Position numbers and translations under genes: made by a program. This document shows, one piece after another, positions 17,009 to 26,277 of a stretch of DNA of 64,000 nt. Position 1 is the first letter of the stretch. Each line of letters starts with the position of its first letter. The notes under the pieces are model-generated. The model was not told the DNA's origin. It did not search any database and worked only from the letters and a program-made list of their open reading frames with translations. The stretch covers positions 62,001 through 126,000 of the forward strand of contig OY969556.1 in NCBI GenBank assembly GCA_963701015.1, read 5' to 3'. The DNA is from MFD09286-c1 sp963701015. Lineage in GTDB: Bacteria; Bacteroidota; Bacteroidia; Bacteroidales; DTGW01.

Positions 17009-17920
17009 CTATTTGTTTCGTTTAAATAATTTCACAGTTTTTAATTTGTCCATCGCTATCAAATTTCCGATAATAAGTATTGGCATTCCCAAAAGTGCAC
17101 CTTTTTGCCACTTGTACGATTCAAAAATAGTAGAGAAAATCATAGCAATAACAGGAACCAATACAAGCGCATATGATCCTTTTGCCGGGCCAATACGTCC
17201 TATAATCTTCAAATATGCTGAAAATGCTATAATAGATCCGAATACTGCAAGGTATGATAGAGATAATATGTAAGAATAGCTTGTTTCAAAATTTAATTTT
17301 TTACCAATTATCAATCCTATAATAAAAACGGCCAATGCGCCGTAAATCATTGAAAAGGCATTTGCCTGCAAAAGTGGTAATTTTTTCTTCTGCGAATATG
17401 CCGATAGCACATTACCGAGGGATGCCAGAATAACTGATCCTAAGCTCATTATGATAGCAGAAAGAATCACTGCTTTACCAAAAAGCAAACTTACTTCCTT
17501 TTCAAATATAAGAGCAGTTCCTAATATTGCAAGTATTCCACCAAATGCAATGTTCCAGGTAATCTTTGATCGGATAAATATTGCTCCAAAAACAGCATTT
17601 GTAAAAACTACCAGAGAAAAGATTACGGCTATTAAACCGCTGGTCAATTGAATTTCAGCAAGATATACCAGCCAGTAATTTATGCCGAATAATAAAAATC
17701 CTTGTAAAACAAATAAAAGGTGTACATTGAATCCAAAACGTAGATTATGTTTAAACAACAAATTGAAAATAATAAGGATAACTCCGGCAATAAAAAAACG
17801 ATATGCAACCGACATAATCGGATCAACAATACCTAATTGAAATTTGATGGCATACCAAGTTGATCCCCAGATTAACGAGGGTATAAAAAATAAGAAACCG
17901 TTTTGTATACTATTCTTCAT
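17009..17920 (-). CDS. EamA/DMT-family transporter
   Basis: A 303-residue membrane protein with about ten helices in two EamA repeats; SLIWGSTWYAIKFQLG at about residues 15-30 is the typical first-helix motif, and GSYALVLVPVIAMIFS marks the second repeat. Members export amino acids, metabolites or drugs; the substrate cannot be told. It is monocistronic between tRNA-Pro and the envelope operon. Confidence 0.92.
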   Translation of the reverse strand: MKNSIQNGFLFFIPSLIWGSTWYAIKFQLGIVDPIMSVAYRFFIAGVILIIFNLLFKHNLRFGFNVHLLFVLQGFLLFGINYWLVYLAEIQLTSGLIAVIFSLVVFTNAVFGAIFIRSKITWNIAFGGILAILGTALIFEKEVSLLFGKAVILSAIIMSLGSVILASLGNVLSAYSQKKKLPLLQANAFSMIYGALAVFIIGLIIGKKLNFETSYSYILSLSYLAVFGSIIAFSAYLKIIGRIGPAKGSYALVLVPVIAMIFSTIFESYKWQKGALLGMPILIIGNLIAMDKLKTVKLFKRNK

Positions 17921-18391
17921 AATTAATGCGTTTTGTGGGACTATTTTACTTTAAAATTCATTTGAGTAAATGACGACTTAAGTTATACCAAAAAAGATAT
18001 GACCAACAATAGATAGATTTCTCATTTTTTTAATACATATTGATTAAAATTGTCGTTAACTTTTCCCAGCAACACACTAACGCTGGTTTTACATGCAATA
18101 TTTAACTGATTATACAAATATAACAAAAACTTATTGAACATCGAAAACCTTTATAACCCGCATAGTGTGTTAATTGAAGTTGTATGTAATTTTAAATAAT
18201 TCAATTAAATATTTCACTGTATTTTTTTGTATATTCTCATTGGCTATAAGAAATAATTAAAAAAAGGATTAGTCATTCCGGTTCAGAACTCGGAATCATT
18301 AACGCCAGTACTTTTGTATTCCAACCTTCACCGAAATGACCGTAATCCTCTTGAGGTAAAATAGTTATACACTAGTCAAATGATTAGTTTA
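17921..18391. other. Intergenic region with a terminator-like hairpin
   Basis: No gene is visible. ATTCCGGTT and AACTCGGAAT (18275-18296) form a 9-bp stem with one bulge. Read on the minus strand it is followed, after about 8 nt, by a run of seven T, so it may weakly terminate the envelope operon that ends at 18392. Confidence 0.45.
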
Positions 18392-19381
18392 TTATTGTGT
18401 TTCTAAAACGGCATACTTTGTATATTTCCAAAATTTATTTGGATCAGTAATAACGATTTTTTGGATTTTATTATCCATTTTAACCCATTCGTAAGAATCT
18501 TTGGGATGATTCGAAATAAATTCGGCATTATTGGCACTAACTTTAATTGATTTGGTATTCCTTATATCAATAGGTTCGAACGTATTTTCCGCCAAATTGC
18601 TCGTCATTTGGGTATAACCACCTAGTCCAAAGAAACCTCCTTTTTTTGTTATTACTCCCTTTCCCTTCAGTTCTTTAAAAGTACCAGAAATCAAGTATGC
18701 CCTATTTTCCTCTGTATCAAGATAATTTAATTTATTACCCAAGTTACTTATCTGACTTGTTTGTTGTTTTATCTGGTCATCCATATTGTTCACTTTCAAG
18801 TTTAGTTGGGCAATTTCAAAATCTTTTTTAGCTAAATCATGCTTAAGTTGTGCAATGTTTGTATCTCTTTCAGTAATCATCTTATTCAAAGAAATTAGTT
18901 TTGCATCAAATTGAGTTAACTTTAAACCAGATTTACTAAGCCTTTGGGTTAATTCGGCGATTTGCTTTTTATTTTTATCGAGTAAATAATTTAAAAACTG
19001 GATATCCTGCAATATTTGCTTTCTTCGGTCAGTTTGGAGTTCATTATTTACTGATTCATTATGAATAATTCTTTCTTTTCTCCTGATAAACTCAATATTA
19101 CTATCAATTTCATTGAATGATCTTACATAATCATTTAATGTTGAATCGCGCATGTGAATAACTTCTGCCATCATATGCTTGTTGGCCTTGAGCTCGCCAA
19201 TTTTACTCATATTTTGTTGCTGTGTTATAATAAATACTCCACTTATGCCCAATAAGAGAAGAATACATATTACTAAAGCAACTCTAGTTACATTTCCACC
19301 TTTTTTCTTTGTGTCTTTTAAATTTGAGCCAGTTTCTTCATAAGACTTGTTTCCCTGATTGAATGAATCATCTGTTTTCAT
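18392..19381 (-). CDS. Coiled-coil membrane protein, Cbp1-like putative adhesin
   Basis: A 329-residue protein with a short polar N-terminus, one transmembrane helix (about 30-50), a long coiled coil (about 55-215) and a globular C-terminal domain starting YLISGTFKELKGKGVITKKGGF. That domain matches what I recall of the Cbp1 collagen-binding adhesin family of Bacteroides; collagen binding is not implied here. Last gene of the four-gene envelope operon, 62 bp after the OmpA gene. A structural role linking inner membrane and envelope is an alternative. Confidence 0.7.
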   Translation of the reverse strand: MKTDDSFNQGNKSYEETGSNLKDTKKKGGNVTRVALVICILLLLGISGVFIITQQQNMSKIGELKANKHMMAEVIHMRDSTLNDYVRSFNEIDSNIEFIRRKERIIHNESVNNELQTDRRKQILQDIQFLNYLLDKNKKQIAELTQRLSKSGLKLTQFDAKLISLNKMITERDTNIAQLKHDLAKKDFEIAQLNLKVNNMDDQIKQQTSQISNLGNKLNYLDTEENRAYLISGTFKELKGKGVITKKGGFFGLGGYTQMTSNLAENTFEPIDIRNTKSIKVSANNAEFISNHPKDSYEWVKMDNKIQKIVITDPNKFWKYTKYAVLETQ

Positions 19382-19443
19382 AGTTTTACCTCCTAAATTT
19401 TTAATTTTAATTTATATTATTAGTTTGGGGTTTTATTTATTAA

Positions 19444-20277
19444 TCATTTAATAGCCATTTTACTGTATTGTAAAGATGCTTGTGCAGTAATATTCTTATT
19501 TAATAGGGCTTTCAGCTTGTCTAACCTTGGAAGAAGCGCAATTTCAGTTCTTCTGTTATATCTTCTGCCGCTTTCGATTTTATTCGAAGCTATAGGATGA
19601 AACTTACTTCTGCCCGAAGCAATTACCCTCGAAGGATTTATTCCACTTGCAATCAACAGCCTTGTAACACTGGTTGCCCTGGCTACACTTAAGTCCCAGT
19701 TATCTTTATATAACTTGTTATTTATTGGAATTGCATCAGTATATCCTACAACCATGATTTCCATTGTAGTCCTTTTGAGGACTTCAGATAATACTTTTAA
19801 TGCTTTCTTGCCTCTTTTATCAATTGCATCACTTCTGGTTGCAAAAAGCAATTTGTCTGACATGGATACATAGAGTTCTCCATCATGCATTTTCACAGTT
19901 AATTCCTCGGGTGAGAAAGTTTTCAATGCCTTTGATATTTCCTCGTGCATTGAGTTCATTTCATCCTGTTCCACCTTTGCCTCATTTTGCAGTTCGCTCA
20001 TTAATTTTTGGTTCTTTTCAAGTTGCAAAATGTTCTGATCCAATAGCTTTTGTTTCTGATCAAGCTCTTCATTACTGAGCTTTTGTGCTGCAGCATATTG
20101 TCGAACAATACTATCATTGGTCTTTACCAATTCAAAATTTTTTGCCTCCAATTCACCTACTTGTCTTTTATAACTATTATCTTCATCTTGAATTTTAGCT
20201 AGCTTTGCAGGCGAAATACACGATGTGATAAACGTTATACTGACAATTATAAGTGCTTTATTCATTAACTTTTCCAT
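19444..20277 (-). CDS. OmpA-family lipoprotein
   Basis: A 277-residue protein with a lipoprotein signal (ITSC near residue 20), a coiled coil (about 30-120) and a C-terminal OmpA/MotB peptidoglycan-binding domain: VVGYTDAIPINN, NWDLSVARATSVTRLL and RYNRRTEIAL with the conserved Asp and Arg. It is expected to anchor the outer membrane to the wall. Third gene in the envelope operon, 23 bp after the DUF4382 gene. Confidence 0.92.
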   Translation of the reverse strand: MEKLMNKALIIVSITFITSCISPAKLAKIQDEDNSYKRQVGELEAKNFELVKTNDSIVRQYAAAQKLSNEELDQKQKLLDQNILQLEKNQKLMSELQNEAKVEQDEMNSMHEEISKALKTFSPEELTVKMHDGELYVSMSDKLLFATRSDAIDKRGKKALKVLSEVLKRTTMEIMVVGYTDAIPINNKLYKDNWDLSVARATSVTRLLIASGINPSRVIASGRSKFHPIASNKIESGRRYNRRTEIALLPRLDKLKALLNKNITAQASLQYSKMAIK

Positions 20278-20300
20278 AATATTTATTTTTTTAGTTTTTA

Positions 20301-20930
20301 TTATGAGTACATTTTAAGTTTCAATACTGGTTTAAGTATAAACTTTTTATTGCCAGTAATAACTATGGATGAGTTGGCATCAAAATCGAACAAAATTTCC
20401 AATTTGTTATTGGGTGAGACAGTTTTATTTATTATTAATTTTAATCCGGTTTCCATACCACTTGGCACTATAAGTGGGAATGTATCTGGGCCAATAATCA
20501 GTGAATTATTATTACCCAGAATTAATCTCATTTCTAGTATATTGCCCGCTTTAATTTGATCTGAAGCAATAATTGTATCGATTCCATTCTGAAACTTTAA
20601 AAGATTATAAATACCAGCAATGGTCACTAATTTCACCCACTTTTGTTCTGATGTATCCTGGCATTGACAATGATATTTTATACTATCATCCCGATCTGCA
20701 GTATCTTTACAATTATATCTTACGGTATCTTTATACAGAATTTCGACCGCTTTAACATCAACATTGACTGCTGAATAAATAGCTGGCGAATCGGTCATTC
20801 TGATAGCTATCTCACTATATTCATTCTGAGAAGTCATTACATCCATTGAATCTTTCTGACAGCCAATGAATAATATTGTAGTCATTACCATGACCGTTGT
20901 TACTACAATTGTTTTAATACTTGTTTTCAT
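20301..20930 (-). CDS. DUF4382 lipoprotein
   Basis: A 209-residue lipoprotein with the lipobox LFIGC near residue 24. The mature part follows the DUF4382 pattern: IRMTDSPAIYSAVNVDVKAVEI, then GIYNLLKFQNG and GNILEMRLILG, ending in a basic strand. The family is common in Bacteroidota envelopes; its function is unknown. An insert with several cysteines (YNCKDTADRDDSIKYHCQC) sits near residues 74-92. Second gene of the operon. Confidence 0.85.
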   Translation of the reverse strand: MKTSIKTIVVTTVMVMTTILFIGCQKDSMDVMTSQNEYSEIAIRMTDSPAIYSAVNVDVKAVEILYKDTVRYNCKDTADRDDSIKYHCQCQDTSEQKWVKLVTIAGIYNLLKFQNGIDTIIASDQIKAGNILEMRLILGNNNSLIIGPDTFPLIVPSGMETGLKLIINKTVSPNNKLEILFDFDANSSIVITGNKKFILKPVLKLKMYS

Positions 20931-20951
20931 AGTTCCTGTTTTTAAAAGTTT

Positions 20952-21455
20952 TTAAAATGTGAATTTCAATCCTATACCCGGATCAAAAGCAAGAAAGGCC
21001 GTTCCGTTTGTTTTAAATTCAATAAAAGGTTTCAAATCGATGCTTAAAACAAAGGGTACTGGCGGAATTTTATACTCAAGTCCAAAAATACCGTCAACCC
21101 CGAGCCCAACGTCCTCGCCTGATACATATCTCCTGGTATTGACGAAGTAGGTTTCAGTCGCAAAAGCAATGTGTCCACCTGCTCCATAATACCATCTCAA
21201 GCCGGCGGTATTCGAAACATCTGCATTTTTTTCATATAAACCAGTAATGCTGGCAGCATCATTCCAAAGCCCCAGAACAACTTCAATTGATGAACTGCTT
21301 TTGCTATTGTATTTAAGATCAATGCCTGATGTTTCCCCAGCACGGACTCCAATAGCCAAGGCATATTCGCCTGTATTGAGAGCCTGGCCCATAAGCTGAT
21401 TCCATATAGAGCATATAAATACAACCAGTATAACCCTTGCTTTCATTGTTATCAT
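20952..21455 (-). CDS. Small outer-membrane beta-barrel protein
   Basis: A 167-residue protein with a signal peptide ending near MGQA and alternating amphipathic strands with a terminal aromatic residue (LKFTF), as in eight-stranded barrels. It has no recognised binding site. First gene of the four-gene envelope operon; its start lies 23 bp downstream of the sigma-54-like element. ATG at 21455 or 21446 are both possible. Confidence 0.83.
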   Translation of the reverse strand: MITMKARVILVVFICSIWNQLMGQALNTGEYALAIGVRAGETSGIDLKYNSKSSSSIEVVLGLWNDAASITGLYEKNADVSNTAGLRWYYGAGGHIAFATETYFVNTRRYVSGEDVGLGVDGIFGLEYKIPPVPFVLSIDLKPFIEFKTNGTAFLAFDPGIGLKFTF

Positions 21456-21477
21456 TTTTTATTCTCATACCGGGATA

Positions 21478-21493
21478 TTCAAACCCAATGCCA
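21478..21493 (-). promoter_or_regulatory. Sigma-54-like promoter of the envelope operon
   Basis: TGGCATTGGGTTTGAA on the minus strand matches TGGCAC-N5-TTGCW except for A in place of the -12 C. A start site near 21467 would leave about a 12-nt leader before the ATG. The gene directly upstream encodes a GAFTGA-containing sigma-54 activator. The imperfect GC at -12 lowers confidence. Confidence 0.5.
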
Positions 21494-21561
21494 TAATTTA
21501 ATTAAAGCCGTATATAGTTGTAAACATGACGATTATAGGAAGGGGGCTCAGTTGAAAAGTT

Positions 21562-21590
21562 TCATTTTGAATGTAAAATTCTCATTTTGG
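21562..21590. promoter_or_regulatory. Paired TCATTTTG sites, possible activator-binding sites
   Basis: TCATTTTGA (21562) and TCATTTTGG (21582) are direct repeats exactly 20 bp apart, about 70-100 bp upstream of the sigma-54-like element, the usual location of enhancer sites. The same 9-mer occurs as a pair at the same spacing at 26244 and 26264. Confidence 0.45.
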
Positions 21591-21768
21591 CAAAAAAATA
21601 AGTACCTAAGCATTTCATTATGTAACAGACTTTGCTATAAATAATGTTTTTAATTCAATACAAGTTGAAGTGCAAAAGGGAAAATAGATTGGAATAAAAA
21701 TTCTACCGGTTTAAAGAAAGGGAGATACAGTAGATAAATTTTATAAAGTATAGCAGACTAAAAAATTA

Positions 21769-23124
21769 TTAAGGTGTTGTTTCTTCTTTTTTGAGCATTC
21801 TGTAAATTGTTGAAACGCCAATTCCTAGTTTGTCGGCCACTAATTTGATATTGTTATCGTATTTTTCAAGAAAGATATTTATAATTCTTATTTCATATTC
21901 CTTTAAGGTAATTTCGTCCTGCATTACATTGGGTAATACATCTTCTGCACCAAAAAACAAGTTCGAAGCTTGAATTTCATCAGAATCGGATAGAATAATT
22001 GACAACTCAATTACCGACTTGAGCTCCCTGACATTTCCCGGAAAAGCATAACTAAGCAATTTCTTTTGTGCATCGACAGAGATTTTTTTTAAAGCTAATC
22101 CATTCTGTCTAGAAAATTCTTCGATAAAGTTTTTAGAAAGTATTAGAACATCATTACCTCTGTCACGTAATGGTGGCAATTCAATAGGTAATCCAAAAAG
22201 TCGGTAATAAAGATCTTCTCTAAAATTATTCTTCTTTATTTCTTCCTTCAAATTTTTATGCGTTGCAACTATTATACGGCAATCAACAGGAACTGGCTTA
22301 TTACTTCCAATACGAACTATTTCCTTTTCTTGTAAAACTCGTAATAGCTTTACTTGTAAAGTAATATCCATTTCTCCAATTTCATCCAGAAAAAGAGTTC
22401 CTCCATTTGCCTCTTCAAACTTACCAATTCTCTGGTACAAGGCTCCAGTAAAAGCACCTTTTTCATGGCCAAATATTTCACTTTCAATGAGTTCTTTAGG
22501 TATAGCAGCTACATTTACCGGAATAAATGGTTTGTTTTTACGCTTTGAACTAAAATGTATTGCTTTCGCTACTAGTTCCTTTCCTGTTCCAGTCTCGCCT
22601 GTAATTATGACACTGATATCTGTTGTCAGCGCTTTATTGATAAGGTCAAAAATGTGCTTAATTGGCTGGCTTTCGCCAATAATTGTATTCTGAAAACTAT
22701 ATTTATGTTGTATTTCTTTTCTTAGGACTGATATTTCCTTTTTTAAACCTGAACGTTTTCTGATATTGTTGACGGTATTTAATAGCCTTTCTTTTATATC
22801 ATTAGTTTTTACAATATAATCATAGGCTCCAAGTTTTAAAAGTTCTACCACAACTTCTATTTCATCTTGTTCTGAAATAAGGATAACCTGAATTTCTTCA
22901 TTTTCTTTTTTAATATGGTTTAATACATCTAGGCCACTCATATCTGGCAATCTATAATCGAGCGTAATTACATCGGGATTGTCATTAAGTCGATTGAGGC
23001 AATCTTTTCCATTAAAAAAACCAAACACTTCATAGTCAGGGTTTAGAGATAACGTGTGTACAAGTAGTCGGTTATACCACTCGTTATCTTCAACCACAAA
23101 AATCTTGAATGGTTTATCATCCAT
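21769..23124 (-). CDS. Sigma-54-dependent response regulator (NtrC family)
   Basis: A 451-residue activator with all three domains: receiver (1-125, phospho-acceptor D56 in TLDYRLP, K106), AAA+ ATPase (about 145-385; Walker A GETGTGKE from 176, GAFTGA at 223-228 for contacting sigma-54, LFLDEIGEM Walker B) and a C-terminal Fis-type helix-turn-helix (about 425-446). It must act on sigma-54 promoters. It is the last gene of the phosphorelay operon, 43 bp after the kinase; the envelope operon follows on the same strand. Confidence 0.97.
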   Translation of the reverse strand: MDDKPFKIFVVEDNEWYNRLLVHTLSLNPDYEVFGFFNGKDCLNRLNDNPDVITLDYRLPDMSGLDVLNHIKKENEEIQVILISEQDEIEVVVELLKLGAYDYIVKTNDIKERLLNTVNNIRKRSGLKKEISVLRKEIQHKYSFQNTIIGESQPIKHIFDLINKALTTDISVIITGETGTGKELVAKAIHFSSKRKNKPFIPVNVAAIPKELIESEIFGHEKGAFTGALYQRIGKFEEANGGTLFLDEIGEMDITLQVKLLRVLQEKEIVRIGSNKPVPVDCRIIVATHKNLKEEIKKNNFREDLYYRLFGLPIELPPLRDRGNDVLILSKNFIEEFSRQNGLALKKISVDAQKKLLSYAFPGNVRELKSVIELSIILSDSDEIQASNLFFGAEDVLPNVMQDEITLKEYEIRIINIFLEKYDNNIKLVADKLGIGVSTIYRMLKKEETTP

Positions 23125-23167
23125 TTGGAAGTTTTTGGTATAAGAACAAACTGTGAATGATTTAAGT

Positions 23168-25552
23168 TTAACCCAATGAATTAATATGATTGGAAATATG
23201 TTGTTTCACTTTCTCAAATTCAATGCAAGCATTACTGATTAAATCATGTAAGTGTTCATGTGAATGATTCCCTTTCGAATCATTTTCAATTTTCTTAAGA
23301 AAATGCAACAATCTCATAGCGCTCAAGTGTCTGCAGGGTGAGGATAATTTGTGAGCAAGTGCAGTTATATTTTCTAAATCTTCATCTGTTTGACTTTGTT
23401 TCATAGATTGAAGCCCTTCGGATGTTGTTCGAACAAATTTAGTAAGCATCTCTTTTAAAAAGTTTTTATCATTACCTGTCACACGATGCAATTCTTTAAA
23501 TGTTGGATCTATCTCTTCCTGTACACTAACATCATCCAAAACATCTTTTGTTTTGGGAGATTTAATCATTTGACCATTAACCACGGAAATAATCGTATCT
23601 AATAGTCTATCTTCAGAAAATGGTTTCTCTAAAACTGCATTGGTTCCGGAAAGAAAATATCTTTCCTTGTCACTGGTCGACAATGCCGCAGTAATTGCTA
23701 TAATTGGAATATTTGATTTGGGTTTATTTAATGTATTCCTGATAAATTTAGTTGCATTTGCACCATCTATAACCGGCATTCTGGCATCCATTAGAATAAG
23801 ATCATAGTTTTGTGATTTTATTTCTTCAATAGCCTCAAGGCCATTGACAGCTTCGGAAAAATTGACATTCCATTTTTTTAATATCGATTCAATTAATAAT
23901 CGGTTGTATTCTTCATCATCAACAACCAGAACTTTTAAGTTATGAATACCTTCAGGGATTTTAAGCTTTAATGAACTTGATGGGATTATTTTCTCCTTAT
24001 CACCTAATTCATAATTAAGATAGCATGTAAAAGTTGAGCCTTTATCAGGTTCGCTTTTAACATCTATTGATCCTTGGTGCAATTCCACAAGTTTTTTAAC
24101 AATGGAAAGACCTAGGCCTGTACCACCAAATTTTCTTGTAATTTCCGGTTCAGCTTGCGTGAAATCATCGAAAACATCTTTTTGCTTTTCTTTAGGAATA
24201 CCCATTCCTGTGTCTTCTACCTTAATTGCAATTTGAACATTATTGTTTGAATTATCTATAAGTTCAGCCGAAAATAACACTCTACCATGATATGTAAACT
24301 TTATAGCATTGCTCAATAAGTTATAAATTATTTGCTGTAAACGATGCGGATCACCTATAATAACAGGAATTTCATTTTTTGAAGGTTCATAAATCAATTG
24401 GTTATGATTAAATTTTGATTGATTTTCAAAAATGATAAAAAGTTCTCTCATAATATTCTCAACATTGAAATGTATTTTTTCTAATGTTAATTTCCCTGAT
24501 TGCAACTTTGAAAAATCAAGTATATCTGATATAATGCGGATAAGATGATCGGATGAAGATTTTACAATGTTCAACTTTTCTCTTACCTCATAATTTAAAG
24601 GACCACCAAGAATTTGTTCAAGAAACCCGGCTAAGGCATTTAAAGGTGTCCGTATTTCGTGGCTTACATTAGCCATGAAAAGTTCTTTGGTTCGGGCAAG
24701 ATTCTCGGTTTCAATTTTTGATTGTTCCAGAGCTTTTTGATAAGCATGTGTTTTTCGCACATATTTGCCTACAATGAAGATTACAAGCAAGGCTAGTAAA
24801 GAACCAGTAAAAGAAAATAAAATAAGCCAATAATATGTTTTGCTAGCCAGGTAATTTGCTTTATCACCCTTAACTTTAGTTTTCTTAATGTCATTAGCCT
24901 CAATTTGCTGAATAATATTATAAAATTGTGCAGTAATTTTATTATTGATTTGTGTTAATTGAGCCTCTTCTTCTTGTATTTTTAATTCTTTAGACCTATT
25001 TTGTCTTTCAATATCCATAATCTTTTCGGTTATTTTTTCACTATTTAAACCAGTTTCCTGTTTATGATCGAATAACCTTTTGAATATATTTTGCTCTAAT
25101 TTAGGTGTATTTGATATCTCATTGGATAGGCTTTTTAACGACGATTCAATATTGTTATCCTCATATATATCAATCATTCTACCCCATACATAATATTTAT
25201 TTTCAATTAGATTGGTGATAGCACCAACTTGAATATATAGTTCATGATCATTCTTGCTTTCTATAAGAAGCATGTCTAATTTTTTATTTATGGAATCAGT
25301 TAAATCATATGACGGAGTTAGCAACGAATCATTTCTTGTTATCGTGTACATTCTAATATTATTTTCCGCCTTTTCCAGATCAGTAGAAATTGCTTTTAAG
25401 GTAATAAGCCTATAATCAGGTTTTATGTCGTTATAGATTAACGAAACTACGGAAGAAAGACTACGGTATGCCAGATATCCAGTAGATATTACGAGTAATA
25501 CAGCTACTAGCATCAATATGCCAATTTTAGTTTGTAACGAAACTTTTTTCAT
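23168..25552 (-). CDS. Hybrid sensor histidine kinase with receiver and Hpt domains
   Basis: A 794-residue inner-membrane kinase. Transmembrane helices at about 9-30 and 240-262 enclose a helical periplasmic sensor rich in coiled-coil residues (no named ligand domain recognised). Then come the HisKA dimerisation domain with H298 in NVSHEIRTP, the HATPase with GTGLGLSI near 478, a receiver with D589, and a C-terminal Hpt domain with H734 in AHKLSSPCRHL. It supports the phosphorelay His-Asp-His-Asp ending on the neighbouring sigma-54 regulator. 11 bp after the receiver gene. Confidence 0.96.
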   Translation of the reverse strand: MKKVSLQTKIGILMLVAVLLVISTGYLAYRSLSSVVSLIYNDIKPDYRLITLKAISTDLEKAENNIRMYTITRNDSLLTPSYDLTDSINKKLDMLLIESKNDHELYIQVGAITNLIENKYYVWGRMIDIYEDNNIESSLKSLSNEISNTPKLEQNIFKRLFDHKQETGLNSEKITEKIMDIERQNRSKELKIQEEEAQLTQINNKITAQFYNIIQQIEANDIKKTKVKGDKANYLASKTYYWLILFSFTGSLLALLVIFIVGKYVRKTHAYQKALEQSKIETENLARTKELFMANVSHEIRTPLNALAGFLEQILGGPLNYEVREKLNIVKSSSDHLIRIISDILDFSKLQSGKLTLEKIHFNVENIMRELFIIFENQSKFNHNQLIYEPSKNEIPVIIGDPHRLQQIIYNLLSNAIKFTYHGRVLFSAELIDNSNNNVQIAIKVEDTGMGIPKEKQKDVFDDFTQAEPEITRKFGGTGLGLSIVKKLVELHQGSIDVKSEPDKGSTFTCYLNYELGDKEKIIPSSSLKLKIPEGIHNLKVLVVDDEEYNRLLIESILKKWNVNFSEAVNGLEAIEEIKSQNYDLILMDARMPVIDGANATKFIRNTLNKPKSNIPIIAITAALSTSDKERYFLSGTNAVLEKPFSEDRLLDTIISVVNGQMIKSPKTKDVLDDVSVQEEIDPTFKELHRVTGNDKNFLKEMLTKFVRTTSEGLQSMKQSQTDEDLENITALAHKLSSPCRHLSAMRLLHFLKKIENDSKGNHSHEHLHDLISNACIEFEKVKQHISNHINSLG

Positions 25553-25563
25553 TTGTCAAATTA

Positions 25564-25995
25564 TTAATAAAAATCCTTCAAATAATGTTCGAGAAACAGA
25601 GCGCATACAGCTGGGGTATATTCATCTTTAACAACAAAGTGAAAGTGAATGTTTTGATTCGCTATCAATGGCATCTTTTCTTTTATATGATACGATTTTG
25701 ATATCATGATTACAGCTAAACTTTTATTCCGCTCTTTCAATAATCTTATTATATGTGCCCCATTAATTGCTTCGCCTAAATAATAATCTATAAACGCTAT
25801 AGTATCTTTAAATTGTAATTTTTTGATCAACATTATACAATCTTCTGAATTATTGAAAGGATAAATATTGATAGTAAATTTTGATTGAATGTAAATTTTT
25901 CTTATACAATTATTCAACTCTCTCAATAACAGATGACAAAATGTTTCATTATCATCAATAAGCACAATATCTATTTCATGTTTTTCTTTTAGCAT
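25564..25995 (-). CDS. Single-domain response regulator receiver
   Basis: A 143-residue receiver without output domain: acidic pair IDDN near residues 12-15, phospho-acceptor Asp in AFIDYYLG near 78, Ser in MISKSY and Lys in VVKDEY. It is the first gene of the phosphorelay operon and may compete for, or shuttle, phosphoryl groups with the hybrid kinase encoded next. The sequence between beta-3 and alpha-3 is unusually aromatic. Start ATG at 25995. Confidence 0.88.
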   Translation of the reverse strand: MLKEKHEIDIVLIDDNETFCHLLLRELNNCIRKIYIQSKFTINIYPFNNSEDCIMLIKKLQFKDTIAFIDYYLGEAINGAHIIRLLKERNKSLAVIMISKSYHIKEKMPLIANQNIHFHFVVKDEYTPAVCALFLEHYLKDFY

Positions 25996-26018
25996 ATGGT
26001 TATTTAAAAACGTTTAAA

Positions 26019-26092
26019 GAAACCCACACAATTGCATGCTTTGGGTGCATGAAAATGTTAATTTATCAATGTTTGCAATAAATGTGGGTTTC
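26019..26092 (-). promoter_or_regulatory. Long hairpin in the predicted leader of the phosphorelay operon
   Basis: GAAACCCACA (26019-26028) and TGTGGGTTTC (26083-26092) are perfect 10-bp arms, extended by ATTGC/GCAAT inside and by a small ATGC/GCAT hairpin in the loop. It ends 24 bp before the start codon and, read on the minus strand, is followed by a T-rich stretch, so it could act as an attenuator-type terminator or a protective 5' structure. Confidence 0.5.
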
Positions 26093-26129
26093 ATAAGTGG
26101 ATATTTAATACACTAAACAAATTGATTTA

Positions 26130-26145
26130 TTCTATAATAATGCCA
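26130..26145 (-). promoter_or_regulatory. Sigma-54-like promoter of the phosphorelay operon
   Basis: TGGCATTATTATAGAA on the minus strand agrees at 11 of 16 positions with the element at 21478-21493, including TGGCAT and the final GAA, but lacks the GC of the -12 box. The start would be near 26118, giving a leader that contains the long hairpin. Autoregulation by the encoded activator is an inference. Confidence 0.4.
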
Positions 26146-26238
26146 AAATATAAAGATTTAAAATTAATATTGTAAAAATCTTATTTAGTGAGTTTTGCAT
26201 ATTTAAATATTCTTTTTTGGGAGTATACTAAATTGTTT

Positions 26239-26277
26239 TTTTATCAAAATGAAAATTATTTTCTCATTTTGATAAAA
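26239..26277. promoter_or_regulatory. Perfect 14-bp inverted repeat containing paired TCAnnnTGA sites
   Basis: TTTTATCAAAATGA (26239-26252) and TCATTTTGATAAAA (26264-26277) are perfect inverted arms around an 11-nt centre. Each holds TCAAAATGA or TCATTTTGA, beginning 20 bp apart as at 21562/21582. It lies about 100 bp upstream of the second sigma-54-like element and suits an activator dimer pair. Confidence 0.5.
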
